From Vibrio sp. JC009 (GTDB lineage: Bacteria; Pseudomonadota; Gammaproteobacteria; Enterobacterales; Vibrionaceae): a stretch of DNA of 64,000 nt. Below the pieces are notes generated by a model. It was not told the DNA's origin. It did no database searches and saw nothing but the letters and a program-made list of their open reading frames with translations. The position numbers and the translations under genes were made by a program. Location: contig NZ_CP092107.1 in NCBI RefSeq assembly GCF_029016485.1, positions 248,001-312,000 of the forward strand, written 5' to 3'. How positions within the stretch are numbered: position 1 is the stretch's first letter; every line of letters begins with the position of its first letter. This document shows positions 1-8,484 of the stretch, piece after piece.

Positions 1-2
1 TA

Positions 3-1670
3 AAGCATCAAAAAGAGTTACATGTTGCAGACTGTCGTGAAGATCCAATGTGGCGCGAAAATCCAAGTGCAGAGCTTGGTATGTTTGCCTACCTGGGACT
101 ACCAATTAACTGGCCGGATGGCAGTGTCTTCGGCACCATCTGTATTTTTGATAACAAAGCGAATCAGTTTAACGGCACCACAAGAGCGCTGATCGATACT
201 TTCAGGGACCAGGTGGAGTCTCAGCTTACGACCATTTTTCAGCAGCTAAGGCTGAGAAGGTTAAATGAAGAGCTGAAAAGCCGGGTGAAAAAGCGTACCC
301 AGGATCTGGCCAGTCTTAACTATACCCTGAGCCAGGAAATCGACAGACGCCGTGCCGCTGAGCAGGAAATCAATTATCAGAAGTCTCATGATATTTCCAC
401 AGGCTTTCTGAACTATGACGCGCTTAAACGAAAACTGACCGATAAACTTGAAGCGCTTGCGGACGACACTCATCTTTTTCTGGTACAAATCGGCTTTACC
501 AACGGGCGAAGAATTCAGGCCAGATATGGCGACAGAGCGCTCAGTGAATTGATCGTGGCGTACCGCGAGCGGATTGGCACTATTGATTCCATCAATGCCT
601 GGACCGGGCGAATTGGTCCTGTTGATCTGGCTATTGCCATTGAGGCACCCGCTTCCAGTCAGTTTATTGAGAACTTCTGTTACCGCCTGCTGGAGCTGAG
701 TCATTCAGAGTTTAAACTGGGCCATGAAAAAATCCACCTGCACGCCTATATCGGCGTTTCTTCCAGCTCAGACTCTGAAAATGCCGAAGATATGACCCTG
801 CACTCCAGAGAGGCCATGCTCTCCTGCAAAGAGTCCGGGCAGAAGTATATGTTCTACTCAAGCCAGCTATCTGCAACCCAAAATCATGTGAATAAGCTTG
901 AAAGCTATCTTTTGCAGGCGGTACGTAATGATGACCTGATCCTCTATTTCCAGCCTAAAGTGGACCTGCAAAACGGCGGCTGGAAGGGAGCAGAAGCTTT
1001 GATTCGCTGGAATCACCCTGAGCTTGGCGTGGTGTCTAATGAAACGCTTATTCAGATGGCAGAGCAAAACGGACTGATATTTGAGGTGGGTAATTTTGTT
1101 CTCAGATCGGCCATAGAGCAAGCCAGTGAATGGTACCTGAGCATTAAGGATTTTAAAGTTGCCGTGAATGTTTCCGCCGTTCAGCTGCAAAACAAAGAGT
1201 TTGTGGAGCAACTTGAACATCTGCTGGAAACCTACAAGCTCCCGGCCAGCTATATTGAGCTGGAGATAACGGAAAGTGCGTTGATTTCCAATGAGTTACT
1301 GGCTCAGCAAACTTTGCAGGAGCTGAAAAGCTTAGGCGTGACATTGTCACTGGATGACTTCGGAACCGGCTATGCCTCTTTCAGTTATCTTAAAAAATAC
1401 CCTTTCACTAACATCAAAATTGACAAGAGTTTTATCCAGAACATAGCCAACAAAGAAGAAGACAAAGAGATTATGCACTCCATTATTCAGGTGGCTAAAA
1501 AGATGGATCTGCTGGTGACTGTCGAAGGCATTGAGACTGTGGATCAGGAGCTGTTTGTGGTGAATGAAGGGTGTGATTTTGCTCAGGGTTATCTGTACGG
1601 CAAACCAATGGATACGCAGGAGTTCAGTGATTTCTTTATTCAGCAGTCCTCTCACCATATCGTTTGTTGA
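3..1670 (+). CDS. c-di-GMP phosphodiesterase: GAF, degenerate GGDEF, EAL (5'-truncated by window)
   Basis: The reading frame is open to the left edge, so the start lies outside the window. The first 50 residues look like the end of a GAF domain (the FGTICIFD strand), followed by a coiled-coil linker, a GGDEF-like domain whose signature is replaced by RIGPVDL (so probably no cyclase activity), and a C-terminal EAL domain. The EAL part keeps the expected catalytic elements: GAEALIRW, ELEITES, LDDFGTGYASF, IKIDKSF, VEGIE and AQGYLYGKP. It should hydrolyse c-di-GMP to pGpG, with the GAF and dead GGDEF domains as sensory or GTP-binding modules. Cytoplasmic in the visible part; any membrane or sensor region upstream cannot be seen. 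Confidence 0.9.
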   Translation, partial: KHQKELHVADCREDPMWRENPSAELGMFAYLGLPINWPDGSVFGTICIFDNKANQFNGTTRALIDTFRDQVESQLTTIFQQLRLRRLNEELKSRVKKRTQDLASLNYTLSQEIDRRRAAEQEINYQKSHDISTGFLNYDALKRKLTDKLEALADDTHLFLVQIGFTNGRRIQARYGDRALSELIVAYRERIGTIDSINAWTGRIGPVDLAIAIEAPASSQFIENFCYRLLELSHSEFKLGHEKIHLHAYIGVSSSSDSENAEDMTLHSREAMLSCKESGQKYMFYSSQLSATQNHVNKLESYLLQAVRNDDLILYFQPKVDLQNGGWKGAEALIRWNHPELGVVSNETLIQMAEQNGLIFEVGNFVLRSAIEQASEWYLSIKDFKVAVNVSAVQLQNKEFVEQLEHLLETYKLPASYIELEITESALISNELLAQQTLQELKSLGVTLSLDDFGTGYASFSYLKKYPFTNIKIDKSFIQNIANKEEDKEIMHSIIQVAKKMDLLVTVEGIETVDQELFVVNEGCDFAQGYLYGKPMDTQEFSDFFIQQSSHHIVC

Positions 1671-1727
1671 TTCATTTTGATTAATGGGGCGCGGTTAACT
1701 ATAATCGCCGCCCCTGTTCAGCGATAA

Positions 1728-3383
1728 ATGAAGACTATGGATCAATTAACCGCAAAGCTTAAAAAACTCGAAAAACAGAACTACCGAGCTTATCAGCAGA
1801 TAAAAGGCAGCTACGACTATCAGGACTTTGAGCTTTACATCGATAATATTCAGCCCGATCCTTATGCACCGGCGTCCCGCCTGCGGGCTGTCCGGCCATG
1901 GTCTCTGACAGGTCTTGCCTGGCTGAAAGACAAATCTTCGGCCTATCAAATTGCAGCGCGTGACTTTATCGCCCGCTCTTTTGCTCTGTTTGCTAAACAT
2001 GACTCAGCGGTTTCTGTGGCTTTAACCGGTCAGACGGTTTTAGACAACACAGCAGTACTTTTTACCGAAGAAGGCATAGAGCTGCGCTTCAGAGTGGATC
2101 TGCCTGCCGATGGGCGTAGTATTCTGGCTAAGAAGGCAATTAACCTTCTGACTTTCCACCTGCCTAAGTATATTCGCAAGGCGACTCTGGAAAGAGAGCT
2201 TGATAAAGACGCACTACAGCGTCATTGCGAAACCATTGAAGATCAGGCGTCTCTTCGCTCTCAGCTTGAAGATAACGACCTGGTTGCGTTTGTTGGTAAC
2301 GGCTCTGTCTTGCCACGCCTGGCCGGTAACAGTGATCTGCCGATGAAAGACGCCGTGCCGTTTCAGTCCCCTGCTTCGCTGGAAATCACTCTGGATGTGC
2401 CTAACAAAGGCGCTGTAACGGGTATGGGGATCCGCAAAGGCATCACCCTTATTGTTGGCGGTGGATTTCACGGTAAATCTACTCTGCTAAATGCTATTGA
2501 GCGTTCTGTTTATGATCATATCCCGGATGATGGCAGAGAAACCGTGGTGACTCTTGCTGACTCTATGAAGATAAAAGCAGAAGATGGCCGCTGTGTGCAT
2601 AGCCTGAATCTGTCCAACTACATTAATCACCTTCCTATGGGCAGAGATACGGTTAACTTTTCAACTCAGGATGCATCCGGCTCAACTTCGCAGGCAGCCT
2701 GGCTGCAAGAGTCAATTGAAGCGGGCACCAGTGCACTTCTGATAGATGAAGATACTTCAGCAACCAACTTCCTGATTCGTGACGAGCGCATGCAGGCACT
2801 GGTTTCCAAGGGCGATGAGCCAATAACGCCTCTGGTGGATCGCATTGACCAGCTAAGAGATATTCAGGGTATCTCAACTCTGATGGTTATGGGCGGCTCA
2901 GGAGACTATCTTGATGTGGCAGATACCGTGATTCAGATGCACGATTATCAGGCCGTTGATCTGACGGAAAAAGCGCAGCAGGTGATCAGTCAGCACCCGA
3001 CCCAAAGAGAAAAAGAGGCGGAAACGGAACTGGCGAAAGTAAAACCCCGCTCTGTTAACCGCTCTGCGCTTCAGGCTATTCTTACCGACGGCAAATTCCG
3101 CGTAAACGCAAAGGGAACTGATTCACTGCGCTTTGGTAAGGAGTATGTGGATATTTCGGCGATGGAGCAGATTGAGTCAGCCAATGAAATTAATGCCATT
3201 GGCTGGGTCTGGTTCCAGATTGCACAAATGCCGGGCTGGTCAAAGAACCTTAAGCAGGAAATAGACAGCTACCTGAACGAATCATGGAGCCGTAATATGC
3301 CAAATAATGGTGATCTGGCAAAGCCAAGAACCATTGATGTGATGGCCGCTCTAAACCGTCTGAGAAAAGCGAATTTTAAATAG
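1728..3383 (+). CDS. ABC-class P-loop ATPase (COG3044-type)
   Basis: A 551-residue soluble protein of the predicted ATPase of the ABC class family. A Walker A motif (GGGFHGKST) lies near residues 242-250 and a Walker B/acidic segment (ALLIDEDTSATN) near 335-345. The N-terminal 200 residues are the family-specific domain. No transmembrane segments or transporter partners are visible. Molecular role unknown; members are sometimes thought to act with RNA or translation, which this sequence cannot confirm. An in-frame ATG nine bases downstream (1737) is an alternative start; neither has a strong ribosome site. It converges with the J-domain gene, and a short hairpin lies between their ends. Confidence 0.85.
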   Translation: MKTMDQLTAKLKKLEKQNYRAYQQIKGSYDYQDFELYIDNIQPDPYAPASRLRAVRPWSLTGLAWLKDKSSAYQIAARDFIARSFALFAKHDSAVSVALTGQTVLDNTAVLFTEEGIELRFRVDLPADGRSILAKKAINLLTFHLPKYIRKATLERELDKDALQRHCETIEDQASLRSQLEDNDLVAFVGNGSVLPRLAGNSDLPMKDAVPFQSPASLEITLDVPNKGAVTGMGIRKGITLIVGGGFHGKSTLLNAIERSVYDHIPDDGRETVVTLADSMKIKAEDGRCVHSLNLSNYINHLPMGRDTVNFSTQDASGSTSQAAWLQESIEAGTSALLIDEDTSATNFLIRDERMQALVSKGDEPITPLVDRIDQLRDIQGISTLMVMGGSGDYLDVADTVIQMHDYQAVDLTEKAQQVISQHPTQREKEAETELAKVKPRSVNRSALQAILTDGKFRVNAKGTDSLRFGKEYVDISAMEQIESANEINAIGWVWFQIAQMPGWSKNLKQEIDSYLNESWSRNMPNNGDLAKPRTIDVMAALNRLRKANFK

Positions 3384-3394
3384 CGAAAAGACAG

Positions 3395-3421
3395 AGAGCA
3401 GATACGCAGGTGTCTGCTCTA
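3395..3421 (+). terminator. Hairpin between the convergent ATPase and J-domain genes
   Basis: The arms AGAGCAGA and TCTGCTCT pair around a 10-nt loop just after the ATPase stop, touching the stop of the opposite gene. There is no long U tract on the plus strand, so termination is a moderate-confidence reading. Confidence 0.45.
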
Positions 3422-4042
3422 TTAATCTTCCTGAGTTTTCAACACTGTCCAGGCTTCACAATACTTTCTGAATTTTTCGGCATTGCCTTTGTCTCTGTCC
3501 GGGTGCCATTTTAACGCCAGTGCCCGCCAGCGTTTACGGATCTCAGCAGGTTTCGCGTCTTCCCGTAGTTCAAAAATCCTGAGCGCTTCAGTTCTGGAGA
3601 CAGAAATGCTGCTACTGCCCACATGCCTTCGGTAGCGGGTCCAGAAGTCCCGAAGAAGACGCCTGACCTCCCCCTCTTCTGCCTCATAGTTCGCCCAGTT
3701 GGTGTAATAGTCTCTTAGAGGATCATCGTTTGAAACCGAATCCTTTTTATTGATATCAGTCCGGATTAACCGGATATCCATCGCTTCAACCTGAACATAG
3801 ACATCAGGATGAAGATCTTCCTGAAGCTGGTATAAGGCATTCATTATCAGGAAATTGCGTTTAAACAGATCCTTTTCTGCCGATTGATCCAGAACCGGCA
3901 TGATGTCTAACTGGCCTAAACTGGCGGCTAAAGTATGCACTTTCCAGCCATCATTTTGCTTTTCCAGTATTTCCAGAATTGGCCAGATTAACGGATTTTC
4001 CATTTGCTTATTCGTATCGATAGTGGCTAGGGCGGATTTCAT
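3422..4042 (-). CDS. DnaJ-related protein with C-terminal J domain
   Basis: 206 residues. The C-terminal 60 residues form a J domain with the invariant HPD tripeptide (ALKWHPDRDKGNAEKF), so it should stimulate an Hsp70 ATPase. The N-terminal 120 residues resemble the DNA-J related domain found in gammaproteobacterial proteins of this architecture. J domain last, rather than first, is normal for this family and sets it apart from DnaJ/CbpA. No zinc-finger cysteines and no membrane segment. A second in-frame ATG at 4003 (beginning MENPLIW) is an alternative start; neither start has a clear ribosome site. Client protein unknown. Confidence 0.85.
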   Translation of the reverse strand: MKSALATIDTNKQMENPLIWPILEILEKQNDGWKVHTLAASLGQLDIMPVLDQSAEKDLFKRNFLIMNALYQLQEDLHPDVYVQVEAMDIRLIRTDINKKDSVSNDDPLRDYYTNWANYEAEEGEVRRLLRDFWTRYRRHVGSSSISVSRTEALRIFELREDAKPAEIRKRWRALALKWHPDRDKGNAEKFRKYCEAWTVLKTQED

Positions 4043-4138
4043 TTTACAGCTTAACTCGGTGATATCGTGAAGTAATTCTCCTGACGGTTAGGTTAACATT
4101 AATTTTGAGCAAAGGTTAAAAACAGTTGATATAATTTA

Positions 4139-4155
4139 ATTGAACAGTGTTCAAT
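4139..4155. promoter_or_regulatory. Perfect palindrome, TetR-type operator candidate
   Basis: ATTGAAC-AGT-GTTCAAT is a 17-bp perfect inverted repeat about 45 bp upstream of the DUF2238 gene, in an AT-rich promoter-like region. Its form resembles operators of TetR-family repressors. No TetR gene is adjacent, so the regulator would act from elsewhere. Confidence 0.45.
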
Positions 4156-4198
4156 ATATTGTAGAATGCAGTGAGTTAATAAAAAAGAGAACCTCTCT

Positions 4199-4807
4199 AT
4201 GACTAACACAAGTACCGGTATGAGCAAGGCCTTAAAATTATTGCTCTTGGTTTATTCGTTTGTTTTTATCTTCGCAGCCGTCTCTCCTTTATCCCGGGCT
4301 GTCTGGGTTGCTGAGATAATTCCGGTTGCCGCTGCCGTTGTGGCCATTATTCTTATCTCCCGTGTTCACCGGTTTAGTACCACGGCTTATGTGCTGATGT
4401 TTGTCTGGATCTTTATGCATACCATAGGCTCGAAGTACACCTTCGCCGAAGTCCCCTTCGACTGGTTTAATCAGCTGATTGGCTCTGAGCGAAATAACTT
4501 CGACCGCGTTGCTCATTTTTCCATTGGTTTTTATGCCTACCCCATCGCAGAGTATCTGTACCGGAACAACTACTGCAATAAACTGATATCGGCTCTGTTT
4601 GGCCTGTTTGCGCTTATGAGTGTGGCTGCCGGTTATGAAATTATCGAGTGGTGGTACGCCGAACTGGCTGGTGGCGATGAAGGTATTGCCTTTCTGGGAT
4701 CCCAGGGCGATATTTGGGACGCACAAAAGGATATGCTTTGTGACACTTTAGGTGCGCTTAGTTCATTGGTTTTATTCGGCATGAGCCGGAATAAAATCAA
4801 CGCTTAA
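4199..4807 (+). CDS. yjdF: YjdF-type DUF2238 inner-membrane protein
   Basis: 202 residues with about six hydrophobic segments. The conserved polar blocks of the DUF2238/YjdF family are present: a FMHTIGSKYTF segment, a FDRVAHFSIGF segment and, near the C-terminus, EIIEWW followed by a GDIWDAQKDM block. The charged and histidine residues inside helices suggest a catalytic or binding site in the membrane, but the family has no established activity. The gene is preceded by a purine-rich AAAAAGAGAACC ribosome site and a 17-bp palindrome that may bind a TetR-type repressor. Monocistronic; the neighbour downstream is on the opposite strand. Confidence 0.8.
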   Translation: MTNTSTGMSKALKLLLLVYSFVFIFAAVSPLSRAVWVAEIIPVAAAVVAIILISRVHRFSTTAYVLMFVWIFMHTIGSKYTFAEVPFDWFNQLIGSERNNFDRVAHFSIGFYAYPIAEYLYRNNYCNKLISALFGLFALMSVAAGYEIIEWWYAELAGGDEGIAFLGSQGDIWDAQKDMLCDTLGALSSLVLFGMSRNKINA

Positions 4808-4814
4808 AAAAAAA

Positions 4815-4836
4815 GAAGCCCGGTAAACCGGGCTTC
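4815..4836 (-). terminator. Rho-independent terminator of the minus-strand lipoprotein gene
   Basis: GAAGCCCGG/CCGGGCTTC stem with a TAAA loop. On the minus strand it is followed by an uninterrupted run of ten T. The same stem could also serve the plus-strand gene but lacks T on that side. Confidence 0.8.
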
Positions 4837-4840
4837 TGAA

Positions 4841-5617
4841 CTAATCTTTCACTTTTGGCTGTATAAACTGCCTTTTATCATCCACTACAGCAAATTTGTC
4901 GAAGAAATTTTTTCCGAGAACAAAGGCAGATCTCATATATTTAGCATCGACAAGAGTCAGATTGATCGTTTCACTCATATCGCCCAACTGAATCCAGGAG
5001 TTAACTACAGGCTGTTTTTCACCTGATTTCAGCTCGTTTTCAACCCAGCCAATCACAGGCAGACTGACCTCTTCCGACTCATTCATCCCGTGACGGATTT
5101 TAAATTTGACCCACTCTTGTCCGTCTCTGTCGAAGTGGACAATATCTGTAGTACTGGCGGAAGAACTGGCGATACCGGCGTCGATTCTGGCAACAAAGCT
5201 ATTGCCAAAATTGGGAACATAAACCCACTCTTTGCTACCCAGTATCAGTTTGCCTTCTTCGGTTTTTAGTGGTCCTGAATTCGCTTCTGGTGCAGGCTCC
5301 GGCTCGTTGACAGGTTCAGCTTCTGTAAAAGGCTCAACGATAACCACCTCTTCAGCCACTGGCTCGGGAATAGGTTCGGCTATAGGAACCATTTCAGGGG
5401 CTTTTACTTCAACGGCCAGCTCCTTTTCTGCCGGGGTGTCAGCTTCGGCTATTTCGAGTAAATCTGGTTCGAGAATTAAACCGTATTCAGACTCGATAAG
5501 CTCCGGTGGCTCCGTCACTTCCGGATCTGTTGGCTGATTAGCATGAAATCCGGAAGAGGAACAGGCTGCCATACCACCACAAAGCGCAATAACTAACAGA
5601 TTATCCCTTTTAATCAT
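4841..5617 (-). CDS. Lipoprotein with RimK-associated aspartyl/zinc protease-like domain
   Basis: 258 residues. A short signal peptide ends in a lipobox-like GGMAAC, so it is probably lipid-anchored. Residues about 30-115 are a Pro/Glu/Ala-rich spacer. The C-terminal 140 residues match the PF05618 family (putative ATP-dependent zinc protease, retropepsin-like): NSFVARIDAG, WVKFKI, and a final block on protein export and integrity. The usual D-T-G-A active-site motif reads D-A-G-I here, so activity is uncertain although the aspartate remains. Likely periplasmic. Followed directly by a strong terminator, so it is the last gene of its transcript. Confidence 0.75.
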   Translation of the reverse strand: MIKRDNLLVIALCGGMAACSSSGFHANQPTDPEVTEPPELIESEYGLILEPDLLEIAEADTPAEKELAVEVKAPEMVPIAEPIPEPVAEEVVIVEPFTEAEPVNEPEPAPEANSGPLKTEEGKLILGSKEWVYVPNFGNSFVARIDAGIASSSASTTDIVHFDRDGQEWVKFKIRHGMNESEEVSLPVIGWVENELKSGEKQPVVNSWIQLGDMSETINLTLVDAKYMRSAFVLGKNFFDKFAVVDDKRQFIQPKVKD

Positions 5618-5647
5618 TATTATCCCCGGCCGTTTTTGGCTCTTAAG

Positions 5648-6832
5648 TTATTCTGATAACGAGGCTATCGCATTCGCTACATAACTGATATCGCTTTCTT
5701 TTAAACCTGCGATATTGATCCTGCCGTCCACGACACCATAAATGCCGAATTTTTCTTTTAACTCGGTCATTTGCGCTGGTGAGTATCCCAACATAGTGAA
5801 CATACCTTTATGAGCTTTAATAAAGTTAAACTCATCGGATTTATGCACCAGTTTCAGCTCATTACACAACGCCTCTCTGAGAGAAACTAATCTTTGCTGC
5901 ATTTCACTAAGCTCAGATGCCCAGACTGATTTAAGTGCATCATCAGAAAGAATGGTATTTACCAAAGCAGCCCCGTGATCTGGCGGCATTGTGTAAGTGG
6001 TTCTGGCAAGTGTCAGCAATTTACCTTTAGCATTCGTGGCGTCTTTAAGTGACTTACCCACAACAATAGCAGCACCGGTTCTTTCCCGGTACAGACCAAA
6101 GTTCTTAGAGCATGAGGTTGTAATCAGCATTTCTTCCAGATTGTCAGCCATATATCTCAGGCCCATGGCATCTTCTTCCAGTCCGTCACCAAAGCCCTGA
6201 TAAGCAATGTCTACAAAGGGTGTAAACCCATTCTTTTGTGACAGCTCAGTAATGATTTTCCAGGTATCAAAGTTTATATCTGCTCCGGTGGGGTTGTGAC
6301 AACAACCGTGCATTAGCACCACGTCGTCTTTTCCTGCCCCTGAAAGATCTTCCAGCATAGCTGCTGTATCAACTTGCTTAGTCTTACTATCGAAGTAACG
6401 GTAAAACTTAACCTTTAATCCGGCTGCAGCCATAATCGGCCGGTGGTTTACATAGCTTGGATCCGTTAGCCAGACAGTCGTATTTGGCTGAGCAAACTTC
6501 ATCAGATCGGCCAGCATACGTAGTGCGCCACTAGCGCCAGGTGTCTGAATTGCGCTCACACGGGACATAGCGGACGTACCGGAAAGAAGCAATTCAGTGA
6601 TTCGTTGGTTAAACTCTTCGCTTCCGGCCAAACCGACGTAGGATTTTGTATTTTGAGAAGCAATAACTTTTTTCTGCGCTTCTTGAACAGCGTTCATAAT
6701 CGGGGTTTCACCCTGGCTGTTTTTGTATACTCCGATACCTAAATCAACCTTCTCCGGTCGGGGATCGTTTTTATACTCGATAGCTAAAGAAAGAATAGTG
6801 TCCTGCTGAGGTGCTTGTAGATGTGAAAACAT
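5648..6832 (-). CDS. tyrB: Aspartate/aromatic amino-acid aminotransferase (class I)
   Basis: 394-residue PLP-dependent aminotransferase of the AspC/TyrB family, transferring amino groups between aspartate or aromatic amino acids and 2-oxoglutarate. Visible marks: the HGCCHNPTGAD segment, the PLP-binding D-x-x-Y (DIAYQGFG) and the Schiff-base lysine in SCSKNFGLYRERTG near residue 243. Length is normal. The frame can be extended to a GTG at 6841, but the AAAGGG ribosome site lies only two bases from that GTG and eleven from the ATG at 6832, and relatives begin with MF, so I chose 6832. Cytoplasmic; monocistronic. AspC versus TyrB specificity cannot be settled by eye. Confidence 0.85.
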   Translation of the reverse strand: MFSHLQAPQQDTILSLAIEYKNDPRPEKVDLGIGVYKNSQGETPIMNAVQEAQKKVIASQNTKSYVGLAGSEEFNQRITELLLSGTSAMSRVSAIQTPGASGALRMLADLMKFAQPNTTVWLTDPSYVNHRPIMAAAGLKVKFYRYFDSKTKQVDTAAMLEDLSGAGKDDVVLMHGCCHNPTGADINFDTWKIITELSQKNGFTPFVDIAYQGFGDGLEEDAMGLRYMADNLEEMLITTSCSKNFGLYRERTGAAIVVGKSLKDATNAKGKLLTLARTTYTMPPDHGAALVNTILSDDALKSVWASELSEMQQRLVSLREALCNELKLVHKSDEFNFIKAHKGMFTMLGYSPAQMTELKEKFGIYGVVDGRINIAGLKESDISYVANAIASLSE

Positions 6833-7032
6833 GAAAGTCACAACCCTTTGAAATTCATTGTTAATGACGCCAAGTTATCATTAGTTACAAAATATCGGAA
6901 GGGATTTTTGTTATCCTGCCAGTCATAAATCTGGATTATAATCATCAAAGGCACATACCCAGAGCAAAGATAACAAAAAGTTAACCATTAACCGGCTAAT
7001 CTGAGTCCATCGTATGAACAAGGGCAAAAAGA

Positions 7033-8244
7033 ATGAAAATCTATTTAATTAAAGCATCTTCCGGTAGTGACTACTCAAAGTACAAAGCCGAGACCGGCGG
7101 ACCACCACAAAATATATTTTCAGCTGCTGCAGCAACCCCGGAAAGATATCAGTTGGAAATGACAGATGAAACCATCGGCATGAAAACCAATATGAAATCC
7201 AAGGCGGATTTAGTGGTTATCTTTATGTCGACACCAGATGCGTATCGGGCTTACGAACTGGCAGAAAAATTCAGAGCCAGGGGAAAAACCGTTGTCTTAG
7301 GCGGACTTCACACCATGTTTATGCAAAAAGAAGCTTCTGAAAATTCGGACAGTATTCTGCTTGGTGAAGTTGAAAACTACTGGGAACAAATGCTGTCCGA
7401 TGTTGAAAACGGTGTTCTGAAAGATATTTATCAAAGTGATGAACCCGTAGATCTGGCGACACTTAAGCCCTATCCCACAGATGTTATTCCACCATCAAAG
7501 TACAACTACACCTGGTCAGTCGTTGTGACAAGGGGCTGCCCACACAAATGCAGTTTTTGCCTGGTGCATAAATTCTTCAACAAGTTCAAGCAAAGACCGG
7601 TTGAGAATATTGTTGCAGAAGTTAAGCAGTTGAAGCAGCTTGGTGTTCAATGGGTAGAACTGCACTCCGATAACCTGACTCATGACAGAGCCTATGCTAT
7701 ACAACTGTTTGAAGCGCTGGCTCCGCTTAAGATGAAGTTTTATGGAGAAACTACCGTTATGATTGCCCGTGATGACGACCTTCTTGCTGCGGCTAAAAAG
7801 GCCGGTTTTCAGGCCGTGCTTCTTGGTATAGAAACACCGTCGGAAGATGCATTGAAAGCATCGAAAAAAGGTTTTGTTAAGCCTTCAAAAATGAAAGATT
7901 ACATTAAGAAGATTCGGGACAACGGCATAGAAGTATGGGGCGATTTCCTGTTTGGCTTTGACGAACATACGCCGGAAATCTTCAAACAGACACAGGACTT
8001 CGTTGATGAGATCAATGTGGACAGAGTGATTCCGCATAACATCATCCCATTTCCGGGCTCAGATACCTTTAAAAAGCTTGATGAAGAGCAGAGGTTGCTG
8101 ACCAAAGATTGGTCAAAATATGATGGCAGCCACACGGTTTATCAACCAATGAATATCGGAGCTTCAGAGCTTGAAGAGGGAATCTATTGGGTTTGGAAAC
8201 AAAACTCTGGCTTTACCGCAAAACTAAAAAAATGGTTTAAATAA
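7033..8244 (+). CDS. B12-binding-domain radical SAM protein
   Basis: 403 residues. The N-terminal 140 residues look like a cobalamin-binding Rossmann domain (VVLGGLHTMF, LGEVENYWEQML), followed by a radical SAM core with the cluster motif C-x3-C-x2-C in RGCPHKCSFC near residue 170, then a TIM-barrel region (GETTVMIARDDDLL, GIETPSEDALK) typical of the BchE/MiaB-like group. It should bind a 4Fe-4S cluster and S-adenosylmethionine; substrate unknown. The neighbours do not suggest a pathway. Transcribed divergently from the aminotransferase, with about 200 bp between. Confidence 0.85.
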   Translation: MKIYLIKASSGSDYSKYKAETGGPPQNIFSAAAATPERYQLEMTDETIGMKTNMKSKADLVVIFMSTPDAYRAYELAEKFRARGKTVVLGGLHTMFMQKEASENSDSILLGEVENYWEQMLSDVENGVLKDIYQSDEPVDLATLKPYPTDVIPPSKYNYTWSVVVTRGCPHKCSFCLVHKFFNKFKQRPVENIVAEVKQLKQLGVQWVELHSDNLTHDRAYAIQLFEALAPLKMKFYGETTVMIARDDDLLAAAKKAGFQAVLLGIETPSEDALKASKKGFVKPSKMKDYIKKIRDNGIEVWGDFLFGFDEHTPEIFKQTQDFVDEINVDRVIPHNIIPFPGSDTFKKLDEEQRLLTKDWSKYDGSHTVYQPMNIGASELEEGIYWVWKQNSGFTAKLKKWFK

Positions 8245-8254
8245 GTTCACAAAT

Positions 8255-8375
8255 AAAAAAAGGGGCACCGCAAGGGTGCCCAAAAAGTGGTTGGAAATGC
8301 TAAGACCGTGAGCATTATCCGATCTGTCCTCAAGATAAGCTCACTAGCCCTGACCCCTTCATCTAAAACAAGTAA
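8255..8375 (-). ncRNA. Candidate small RNA with terminator, minus strand
   Basis: A GGGCACC/GGTGCCC hairpin at about 8262-8281 is followed by a long T run only on the minus strand, yet no minus-strand gene ends there. Just upstream on that strand is a second stem-loop (GTGAGC at 8308-8313 paired with GCTCAC at 8339-8344, extended by ATC/GAT after a small interior loop). Together they look like a roughly 100-nt RNA ending in an intrinsic terminator. The promoter is not clear. I do not recognise the family. Confidence 0.4.
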
Positions 8376-8484
8376 GGTAAATTTTTGGTTAACACTCAAC
8401 AAATTAAATCCGGACTTCAGAGATAACCAAATATTTACCTCCACCAACCTATATTTCAGGTTCCATCTTATAGGAGCCTTTATC

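Noticed and set aside
8287..8484. N-terminal extension of the ABC-domain protein
   Set aside because: The extension has no membrane or family features, and the GTG at 8485 has an ideal ribosome site.
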